Shown here: positions 33,879 to 40,686 of the stretch, in pieces
Layout of the letters: each line of letters begins with the position of its first letter
Numbering within the stretch: the first letter of the stretch is position 1
Assembly (NCBI RefSeq): GCF_014172375.1
Contig: NZ_WNXD01000001.1
Coordinates: 1,488,001-1,552,000, forward strand
Length of the DNA: 64,000 nucleotides
Source: Pedobacter planticolens
Lineage (GTDB): Bacteria; Bacteroidota; Bacteroidia; Sphingobacteriales; Sphingobacteriaceae
Direction of reading: 5' to 3'
The notes under the pieces: model-generated
Told to the model about the DNA's origin: nothing
What the model saw: only the letters and a program-made list of their open reading frames with translations
The model's database searches: none
Translations under genes and position numbers: made by a program

Positions 33879-34405
33879 ATCAGGATTAGATTGATTTTTA
33901 GGATCTTGAAGATCAAAATTCAAGCTAGAAGTATAAAATTATCATTCAAAATTCAGGTCTTTTAAATGGAAATCGAAGATATTACTTACAAAGTAAATGG
34001 TTGTGCAATGAGAGTTCATAACAAATTGGGCAATGGTTTTCAGGAAGTAATCTATCAAAGATGTTTAGCTATAGAACTTGAAAAAGCAGGATTGGTTTTT
34101 GCCAGAGAAGTTGAACAAACAATTTATTATGATGACATCGAAGTCGGCAAAAGACGAGCTGATTTCATCATAGAAAACCAAGTTGTTGTTGAACTCAAAG
34201 CTGTAATTAACTTAGAAAATGTTCATTTAGCTCAAGCCAAAAATTATGTTGTTGCTTACAAGTTTCCTATTGGATTATTAATTAATTTTGGCGCAACAAG
34301 TCTCCAATTTAAAAAAGTTTACAACTCAAATAACAAATACCTTAATACTCCCATAGTATTACTTAAAACTGATCATGAAAATCCTTAAATCACAATTATC
34401 CTGAT
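33879..34405. mobile_element. Putative small mobile cassette: GxxExxY gene between inverted repeats
   Basis: ATCAGGATTAGATTGATTTT (33879 onward to 33904) is an imperfect inverted copy of ATCCTTAAATCACAATTATC (34381 onward to 34405). The left repeat begins 3 bp after the gcdH stop; the right one contains the GxxExxY stop and touches the ATG of the next gene. No target duplication or transposase is visible, so mobility is inference. Confidence 0.5.
33966..34388 (+). CDS. GxxExxY protein (PD-(D/E)xK nuclease fold)
   Basis: 140 residues. The name-giving motif is GFQEVIY (G24, E27, Y30) in LGNGFQEVIYQRCLAIELEK. A nuclease-like site follows: D66 in KRRADFII and E76-x-K78 in VVVELKAV, spaced as in PD-(D/E)xK enzymes. 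The end has NFGATSLQFKKVY. The family is widespread, scattered in genomes and of unsettled function. Its stop codon lies within the right-hand inverted repeat. Confidence 0.9.
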   Translation: MEIEDITYKVNGCAMRVHNKLGNGFQEVIYQRCLAIELEKAGLVFAREVEQTIYYDDIEVGKRRADFIIENQVVVELKAVINLENVHLAQAKNYVVAYKFPIGLLINFGATSLQFKKVYNSNNKYLNTPIVLLKTDHENP

Positions 34406-34790
34406 GAAGACATTTAAAAAATACCTCCCACTACCTGCCCCACCAGAAGAAGTTTATTTAGCGTTAACCAAAGCTCAAAGCATTCAATTATGGACTGGAG
34501 CAGAAGTAGAATTTACAGAAGAAGCTGGAACAGAATTTTCTTTTTGGGATGGAGATATTGTAGGAAAAAACATTGAGTTTGAGCCTAATAAAAAAATTGT
34601 ACAACAATGGTATTTTGGAGAGGATAGTGAACCATCAATAGTAACCATTAAACTACACGAAGATAAAAAAGGTACTTCTTTAGAATTTGTTCAAACTAAC
34701 ATTCCTGATGAAGATTATAAAGATTTTACAGAAGGAATTGAAGAATATTTTTTAGGGGGCTTAGCTGATTTTTTTGAGATTGAATATTAA
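34404..34790 (+). CDS. SRPBCC/START-like domain protein
   Basis: 128 residues. It begins MKTFKKYLPLPAPPEEVYLA and contains LTKAQSIQLWTGAEVEF, EFSFWDGDIVGKNIEFEPNK and VQQWYF, as in AHSA1/polyketide-cyclase-like proteins with a ligand cavity. Acid C-terminus (YFLGGLADFFEIEY). Ligand unknown. Its ATG abuts the right repeat of the GxxExxY cassette, so its original upstream region may have been displaced. Confidence 0.82.
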   Translation: MKTFKKYLPLPAPPEEVYLALTKAQSIQLWTGAEVEFTEEAGTEFSFWDGDIVGKNIEFEPNKKIVQQWYFGEDSEPSIVTIKLHEDKKGTSLEFVQTNIPDEDYKDFTEGIEEYFLGGLADFFEIEY

Positions 34791-34859
34791 TATTAAAGGT
34801 TAGACAAACTTTAACGCCTTATTAACTGTTCCTTATTCAAATCACTTAAATTGAATATC

Positions 34860-35072
34860 ATGAGCAAAACAGTTGGCATAATCTTAATTATACTTGGAAT
34901 TGTATTATTAATTTGGACAGGCTTTACGTACACTCAAAAAGAGAAAGTAATCGATGCTGGGCCTATTCAAGTTTCTGCGGATAAAGAAAAATCTGTAAAC
35001 TGGCCACCATACGTTGGCGGAATAGTTCTATTAGCTGGAGTAATTGTTTTTGTAGGCTCGAGGAAAAAATAG
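34860..35072 (+). CDS. Small inner-membrane protein, two spans (70 aa)
   Basis: Begins MSKTVGIILIILGIVLLIWT (first span), then a hydrophilic loop (YTQKEKVIDAGPIQVSADKE) and a second span about 48-66, ending SRKK. ATG 34860 is preferred over the TTG at 34851. It resembles small DUF3185-like membrane proteins; function unknown. Followed by a bidirectional palindrome. Confidence 0.75.
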   Translation: MSKTVGIILIILGIVLLIWTGFTYTQKEKVIDAGPIQVSADKEKSVNWPPYVGGIVLLAGVIVFVGSRKK

Positions 35073-35080
35073 ATAAGATA

Positions 35081-35156
35081 TTTTGTCATTCCGAGCTTGC
35101 GAGAAATCTCTTAGTAAATAATCTTAGAGATTCTCACTTCGTTCTGAATGACAAAA
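35081..35156. repeat. Inverted repeat (GTCATTC family) between convergent genes
   Basis: TTTTGTCATTCCGAGCTTGC (from 35081) pairs imperfectly with the arm GAGATTCTCACTTCGTTCTG and on to GACAAAAT (35127-35156). Likely shared terminator of the small membrane protein and lysA. Confidence 0.75.
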
Positions 35157-35162
35157 TTATAA

Positions 35163-36335
35163 TTAACCTACATCCTCACTAGAAACAGTCTGAACATTTT
35201 CTCTTAAATTGTAATGAGAGGCCATAACTTCGCCATATGCGCCAGCACTTCTAATCGCAATCAAATCATTTCTAAAAGTTTCAGCCAATGGAACTTCCTT
35301 ACCAAAGCAATCTGTGCTTTCGCAAATTGGCCCAACCACATCATACTTTGTAATTTCAGATTTTTGATTTACGATTTTAGATTTACTAATATTTTCTATT
35401 TGATGATAAGCTTGATACAATGCTGGGCGCATCAATTCTGTCATACCAGCATCTAATATGATGAAATTCTTTTTCTTACCATTTTTCACATAAAGCACTC
35501 TGCTAATTAGCGAAGCACTTTGTCCAACTAACGCTCTACCAAGCTCAAAATGAACTTCTTGATACGATTTTACATCTAGAAAATCAGCAAAAATTTTAAA
35601 GTAAGATTCAAAATCAGGAATTTGTTGATTTGGATTATGATAATCGATACCTAAACCACCACCAACATTTAACACCGTTACTTTAAATCCATGATCCTCA
35701 AACCAAGTAGCAAATTCATTTACACGAACACAAAGGTTTTTATAAACATCTAAATTAGTAATTTGAGAACCGATGTGAAAGTGAATACCGATAAATTGTA
35801 AGTTGGGTGAAATATTTAAAACATCAGCACACGCTGGCATATCCCAAGAGTTTACACCAAATTTATTTTCATCTAAACCAGTGGTGATATTTGCATGTGT
35901 ATGTGCATCAACATTTGGGTTAATTCGGATAGCAATTTTTGCAATTTTCCCTTTCTTTTCCGCCAATTCATTAATTACAGAAAGTTCTTGTACCGACTCA
36001 ACGTTAAAGCAAAAAATATCATTATCCAAAGCGTCGTTAATTTCCTTATCAGATTTACCAACGCCAGCAAAAACAACTTTTTCTTTAGCAAAACCTAGTT
36101 CTAAAGCTTTTTTAACCTCATTTCCACTCACGCAGTCTGCACCAAAACCAACTTTTTCAATCTTCTTTAATACAATCGGATTAAAATTAGCTTTCATCGC
36201 ATAATGCACATGAAATTTATACGCACTCGCAGCTTTATTACATGCATTTAAAGTGCTTTGGAGCAAATTCAAATCGTAATAGTAAAATGGAGTTTCTAAT
36301 TTAGAGAAATGTGCTATATCTTTATCGGAAAACAT
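35163..36335 (-). CDS. lysA: Diaminopimelate decarboxylase
   Basis: Last step of lysine synthesis, PLP-dependent. 390 residues. PLP lysine K48 in HYAMKANFNP, GIHFHIGSQI, LNVGGGLGIDY (phosphate-binding glycines), EPGRAL-equivalent FELGRALVGQS, and the active-site Cys in VGPICESTDCFGKEVPL. lysC lies upstream on the same strand, so the aspartate-lysine pathway is grouped here. A small opposite-strand reading frame lies between them. Confidence 0.96.
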   Translation of the reverse strand: MFSDKDIAHFSKLETPFYYYDLNLLQSTLNACNKAASAYKFHVHYAMKANFNPIVLKKIEKVGFGADCVSGNEVKKALELGFAKEKVVFAGVGKSDKEINDALDNDIFCFNVESVQELSVINELAEKKGKIAKIAIRINPNVDAHTHANITTGLDENKFGVNSWDMPACADVLNISPNLQFIGIHFHIGSQITNLDVYKNLCVRVNEFATWFEDHGFKVTVLNVGGGLGIDYHNPNQQIPDFESYFKIFADFLDVKSYQEVHFELGRALVGQSASLISRVLYVKNGKKKNFIILDAGMTELMRPALYQAYHQIENISKSKIVNQKSEITKYDVVGPICESTDCFGKEVPLAETFRNDLIAIRSAGAYGEVMASHYNLRENVQTVSSEDVG

Positions 36336-36339
36336 AATC

Positions 36340-36516
36340 TTGAAATTTCTATTTATACTCTTCTTGGTCTTTTTGGCAATACTTTATGCCGGTAATTATA
36401 TCGATTACAAAAATGGAAATATTAGTCGAAAGGAGTTTGAACGAAGAATCCGACTTTCTATATTACTTTTGTTGGTTATCATTTTTCTCTATTTCTATCT
36501 CAGAAAAAGAGTGTAA
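36340..36516 (+). CDS. Possible small membrane protein (58 aa, TTG start), antisense in the lysC-lysA gap
   Basis: From TTG 36340 the frame reads KFLFILFLVFLAILYAGNYI, a charged loop (DYKNGNISRKEFERRIR), then a second span SILLLLVIIFLYFYLRKRV. The two-span plan with a basic end looks protein-like. No ATG is available before the first span and the lysA start is only 4 bp away, divergent, which is unusual. It could instead be the chance complement of a non-coding spacer. Confidence 0.4.
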   Translation: MKFLFILFLVFLAILYAGNYIDYKNGNISRKEFERRIRLSILLLLVIIFLYFYLRKRV

Positions 36517-36527
36517 ATGAGCATTGT

Positions 36528-37841
36528 TTACTCAAAAATACGGTCGTGCAAACTTCTTAATGCTTCAACTTTGTTTGGCGTACCAATTAAAAGTGAAATA
36601 TTGTAAGCACTGCCTCCATAAGAAATCATTCGTACTGGAATGTGTTTAATTGAATCTAACACTTTAGCCGCATAACCATGTTTTTCTGCTCCAAAATCAC
36701 CTACAACACACACAATAGTTTGATCTTTATCAATTTCTACCGAACCAAAAGAGTTTAATTCTTTAATAATTTCTTCTAAATTATCTGTAAAATCAATAGT
36801 TAACGATACCGCAACTTCTGAAGTGGTAATCATATCAATTGGTGTTTTATATCTTTCGAAAATTTCGAAAATTCGCCTTAAAAAACCATATGCCAACAAC
36901 ATTCTGCTCGATTGTATTTTAATAGCTGTAATGCCGTCTTTTGCCGCAATAGATTTGATTTTACCTTTTTCGCTCTCGGTACTAATTACCGTTCCTAAAG
37001 CTTTAGGTTCCATTGTATTTAATAACCTAACGGGAATTTTGTATTTCTGAGCTGGAAAAACAGATTGAGGATGCAAAATTTTAGCACCGAAATAAGCTAA
37101 CTCTGCTGCTTCATCAAATGATAAATGAGAAATAGGTTTTGTACCTTTTACAATTCTCGGATCATTATTGTGCATGCCGTCAATATCTGTCCAAATTTGA
37201 ACTTCTTCAGCCATAATAGCTGCACCTAATAATGAAGCCGTATAATCACTTCCGCCTCTGCGTAAATTATCTACTTCTCCAAAACTATTTCTGCAGATAA
37301 ATCCTTGAGTAATAAATACGTTATTACCTTTATGTTGAACTAATAATGGAGTTAAATGTTCGGTTGTAAATGGAATATCTGGCTCGTTATCTTCATCAAT
37401 TTTCATAAAATCTAATGCTGGTAAAAGCACCGAAGGCACGCCAATAGATTTTAAATAAATGTGATATAATGTGGTCGATAATAATTCGCCCTGCGCCAAA
37501 ACAACCTTCTCTTCTATGCTGGTAAACATATCATTAGCCAACGAAGTCAAGAAATTGAAATGATAATCAACTACTTCTTGTCCTTGTTCTCTAAAATCAC
37601 CAGCTGGCAAAAGTTCGATTACAAACTCATTGTATTTTTGATGTAAAGCATTAATTAATTTGGCTGCATCCTGCTTTTCTTCCTTCAATAACTTGGCAGA
37701 AATTTCTACTAAACTGTTTGTAGTACCAGACACGGCTGATAATACTACGATTTGTTCCTCTGCTGGATTAATGATATCCAACAATTTTTTCATGCGCTCT
37801 GGGCTACCTACAGACGTACCGCCAAATTTTAATATCTTCAT
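36528..37841 (-). CDS. lysC: Aspartate kinase (monofunctional)
   Basis: Phosphorylates aspartate, entry to lysine, threonine and methionine. 437 residues: kinase domain with MKILKFGGTSVGSPERMKKL at the start, RRGGSDYTASLLGAA, and EVQIWTDIDGMHNNDPRIVK, then two C-terminal ACT domains (about 290-435) that would carry feedback control. There is no fused homoserine dehydrogenase. Upstream of lysA on the same strand. Confidence 0.95.
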   Translation of the reverse strand: MKILKFGGTSVGSPERMKKLLDIINPAEEQIVVLSAVSGTTNSLVEISAKLLKEEKQDAAKLINALHQKYNEFVIELLPAGDFREQGQEVVDYHFNFLTSLANDMFTSIEEKVVLAQGELLSTTLYHIYLKSIGVPSVLLPALDFMKIDEDNEPDIPFTTEHLTPLLVQHKGNNVFITQGFICRNSFGEVDNLRRGGSDYTASLLGAAIMAEEVQIWTDIDGMHNNDPRIVKGTKPISHLSFDEAAELAYFGAKILHPQSVFPAQKYKIPVRLLNTMEPKALGTVISTESEKGKIKSIAAKDGITAIKIQSSRMLLAYGFLRRIFEIFERYKTPIDMITTSEVAVSLTIDFTDNLEEIIKELNSFGSVEIDKDQTIVCVVGDFGAEKHGYAAKVLDSIKHIPVRMISYGGSAYNISLLIGTPNKVEALRSLHDRIFE

Positions 37842-38016
37842 TTTTTATTTTAGAATGCGTATTTTTCTTATTATTGTAACGCGGCGTGAAATTAACGAAA
37901 AGACCACTAATTTCCGCTTAAATGGCAAAATAAAATTCTGATTACGTGTTTTAAAAGCGATTTTAAGAATTTTAATTCTGTCTTAGAGAATAAAAAAAAC
38001 ATCAACCAAATTTAGT

Positions 38017-39750
38017 ATGCAACTAGAAGAATCAACCTTAGCAACCATAAATCAATGGCTTACTGGTAATTACGACCAAGAAACCAAAGCAGGAATTCAG
38101 TCTTTATTAGATAAAGAAGCTTATACAGAATTAACCGATTCATTTTATAGAAGTTTAGAGTTTGGTACTGGCGGGTTGCGTGGCATTATGGGCGCAGGTT
38201 CTAATCGCATTAATAAATACACCATCGGCACAGCTACACAAGGTTTAGCTAACTACCTGAACAAGAAATATCCAGGAGAAAAAATAAGCGTAGCCATTGC
38301 GCATGATAGCAGAAATAATTCGGATTATTTTGCGAAAATTACTGCTGATGTATTCTCTGCAAATGGTATTCATGTTTACTTTTTTTCTGCGTTAAGACCA
38401 ACACCAGAGCTTTCTTTTGCAATACGTCATTTGGGTTGTAAAAGTGGCGTAATGTTAACGGCATCGCATAATCCAAAAGAATATAACGGTTACAAAGCTT
38501 ACGGAAATGATGGCGGACAGTTTACTGCTCCAGATGATAAAATGGTGATGGATGAAGTTGCTGCTATTAAAAACATTGATGAAGTAAAATTTGACCGCAT
38601 TGATAGTAATGTAGAATTAATTGGCGAAGAAATTGACAAGCTTTATTTAGATAAAATCACAGAGCTTTCAGTTTCACCAGATGCCATTGCTCGTGAACAT
38701 GATTTAAAAATCGTTTACTCTCCTATTCACGGTACTGGAATTACTTTAGTACCAAAAGCATTAACTCAATTTGGTTTCACAAATGTAACTGTTGTTGAAG
38801 AGCAAAGTAAACCTGATGGGAATTTCCCGACGGTTGTTTACCCAAATCCTGAAGAAAAAGAGGCATTAACGTTAGCACTAAAAAAAGCAGAAGAACTAGA
38901 TGCTGATTTAGTTTTAGCAACTGATCCAGATGCTGACCGTGTAGGTATTGCTGTAAAAAATAACGATGGTGAGTTTGTTTTATTAAATGGAAATCAGACT
39001 GGAAGTTTGTTAATTAATTATATTTTAACCGCTTGGGAAGAAAAAGGAAAATTAACAGGCAACGAATATGTAGTTTCTACTATTGTTACAACTAGTTTAA
39101 TTAAAGCCATTTGCGATGCGAAAAATGTAGAATATTTTAACACCTTAACAGGATTCAAGTGGATTGGTCAGGTAATGACTGGCTTAGAAGGTAAAAAAAC
39201 TTTTATTGCTGGCGGTGAAGAAAGCTATGGTTATTTAATTGGTGATTTAGTTAGAGATAAAGATGCGGTAGTTTCTTGTGCTTTTATTGCAGAAATGACC
39301 GCTTTTTATAAAGATAAAGGCAGTAGTTTATACCAAGCGATGATTGAGATGTATGTAACGTATGGTATGTACAAAGAGGATTTAGTGTCGATTACTAAAA
39401 AAGGTAAAACTGGCGCTGAAGAAATCAAAGCGATGATGGAGAAATTCAGAAATAATCCACCTGCAAAATTGGGCGGTTCTGATGTGGTTACCTTAAAAGA
39501 TTACGAATTAAATAAAGAAACTGATATTAAAGCGGGAACTAGCAAAGAGTTAGGTTTTCCAAAATCTGATGTTTTACAATTTTTTACCGCTGATGGAAGT
39601 ATTATTTCTGCCAGACCAAGTGGTACAGAACCTAAAATCAAGTTCTATTGCAGTGTAAATACTCCTTTAGCAAGCGTTGCTGATTTTGATGAAACTGAAA
39701 CGAAATTGGCAGAGAAAATTAAAACGATAATGGAAGATTTGCAAGGGTAA
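38017..39750 (+). CDS. Phosphohexomutase (phosphoglucomutase/phosphomannomutase)
   Basis: 577 residues, alpha-D-phosphohexomutase superfamily. Catalytic phosphoserine S150 in MLTASHNPKEYNGYKAYGND, metal loop ATDPDADRVGIAV, sugar-binding GGEESYGYLIGD, phosphate-binding ISARPSGTEPKIKFY. RGIMGAGSNRINKYTIGTAT near the start is the usual N-terminal motif of the long form. It links glucose-1- or mannose-1-phosphate to the 6-phosphates; which sugar is not certain. Followed by a terminator. Confidence 0.94.
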   Translation: MQLEESTLATINQWLTGNYDQETKAGIQSLLDKEAYTELTDSFYRSLEFGTGGLRGIMGAGSNRINKYTIGTATQGLANYLNKKYPGEKISVAIAHDSRNNSDYFAKITADVFSANGIHVYFFSALRPTPELSFAIRHLGCKSGVMLTASHNPKEYNGYKAYGNDGGQFTAPDDKMVMDEVAAIKNIDEVKFDRIDSNVELIGEEIDKLYLDKITELSVSPDAIAREHDLKIVYSPIHGTGITLVPKALTQFGFTNVTVVEEQSKPDGNFPTVVYPNPEEKEALTLALKKAEELDADLVLATDPDADRVGIAVKNNDGEFVLLNGNQTGSLLINYILTAWEEKGKLTGNEYVVSTIVTTSLIKAICDAKNVEYFNTLTGFKWIGQVMTGLEGKKTFIAGGEESYGYLIGDLVRDKDAVVSCAFIAEMTAFYKDKGSSLYQAMIEMYVTYGMYKEDLVSITKKGKTGAEEIKAMMEKFRNNPPAKLGGSDVVTLKDYELNKETDIKAGTSKELGFPKSDVLQFFTADGSIISARPSGTEPKIKFYCSVNTPLASVADFDETETKLAEKIKTIMEDLQG

Positions 39751-39847
39751 ACCTCACCCCAACCCTCTCCTGAAGGACAGGAAATGCAAAGTTGGAAATA
39801 GAAAGTGTGTTATTGCTGGGATAAAGCAATTTCCTCATTAAATTTAG

Positions 39848-39879
39848 AAAAGGTTGATGTATTATGCATCAACCTTTTT
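39848..39879 (+). terminator. Terminator of the phosphohexomutase gene
   Basis: AAAAGGTTGATG (39848-39859) and CATCAACCTTTT (39867-39878) are perfect 12-bp arms with a 7-nt loop and a T run. It can work on both strands. Confidence 0.85.
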
Positions 39880-40090
39880 AATTTTAAAACCTCATAGTCT
39901 AGACATGGGCCAAGCAAAAAAGTTGTGGACTATTTTTTTTGTGCCTAAAGCCCTCATACAGTTTTCACAAATTACCTAGGAAACACTTTAAGACACAAAT
40001 TTAATATTTGCCTTTAATTCAGGCATATTTAATACTAGGATAATATCACGTTCATAACAGCTTAATTATTGCTTCGGATTTTATTTGCAT

Positions 40091-40181
40091 CTGCTAGGGA
40101 CTTGCTAGGGGGTTCACTCGGATATATCCCTATAAACTCCCTATCAAGTCCCTACTAAGTCCCTGTAAACCCCCTATCAAA
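40091..40181. repeat. Array of 11-bp TCCCTATAAAC-like units with inverted copies
   Basis: Five head-to-tail units: TCCCTATAAAC (40127), TCCCTATCAAG (40138), TCCCTACTAAG (40149), TCCCTGTAAAC (40160), CCCCTATCAAA (40171). Inverted units CTGCTAGGGA and CTTGCTAGGGG precede them (40091-40111). The whole forms a large dyad. Confidence 0.85.
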
Positions 40182-40238
40182 GGTTGATTTTATAAGAAGT
40201 AATCTCTCCCCAGCTTTTAGTCTTGACCACTAGGCAAT

Positions 40239-40623
40239 GTGGAGGTTATTCCAAAAGTGACCACATCTTTTTTTTTGCAAAGTGACCACATCTCTTTCGC
40301 TCCAAAGTGTGCACTGCGTTTTGCCCGAAAGTATGCAGTCGGCTGAATTTAAGGCATTTTAAGACTCTGATGATGTCTTCTGGTCTCATCGTTCGCTACA
40401 CATACTGAAAATAATTCCTGGCTTCTGTAACGCCTAAAAAAGACAGTCCTTTTCTTGTGTCAGATCACCTATATATATTACTGTAACCTGAAGTCGATTT
40501 TGGTGTGATTCTGGGATTAGGCTGCTCAGTGCTGCTCCAGAAGGAAAGGTGTTAAAAAGAAAAAGCCCTGATCGGGCTGGACAGTTTGGAACGAAACAGG
40601 GTGGATACTTTTACTGAAATACA
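40239..40623. mobile_element. IS21-like non-autonomous derivative or remnant
   Basis: At the left end AAAGTG-type boxes recur at 40254, 40279, 40304 and 40328, spaced 25, 25 and 24 bp: AAAGTGACCACA twice, then AAAGTGTGCACT and AAAGTATGCAGT. At the right end inverted boxes AAAGTATCCAC and AAACTGTCCAG begin at 40611 and 40587, 24 bp apart. Both outer ends read TGT inward. Regularly spaced terminal repeats are typical of IS21-family ends; istA and istB are absent. Confidence 0.6.
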
Positions 40624-40670
40624 TAAGATAAGCAAGGCTAATGAAATTTCATTAGCCTTGCTTATCTTAT
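40623..40670. repeat. Perfect 48-bp palindrome
   Basis: 24-bp arms with no loop: ATAAGATAAGCAAGGCTAAT and four more bases, mirrored exactly. It begins where the IS21-like element ends and lies 17 bp beyond the mannosidase stop. There is no clear U run on either strand, so it is not a canonical terminator. Confidence 0.85.
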
Positions 40671-40686
40671 TAATAAAATGGCTTTT

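Larger units (their letters stand above)
39883..40686. other. Gene-free tract with repeats and an insertion-sequence scar
   Basis: No plausible coding sequence on either strand. 39883-40090 is AT-rich and featureless to my eye. 40091-40181 holds 11-bp repeats, 40239-40623 an IS21-like derivative, and 40623-40670 a perfect palindrome. Base composition shifts from AT-rich to mixed near 40240. Confidence 0.7.

Noticed and set aside
35803..36204. 133-codon plus-strand frame inside lysA
   Set aside because: Antisense to a fully conserved catalytic domain; no own promoter or family resemblance.
40127..40181. CRISPR-like array
   Set aside because: Units are 11 bp, contiguous and degenerate, with no spacers and no cas genes.
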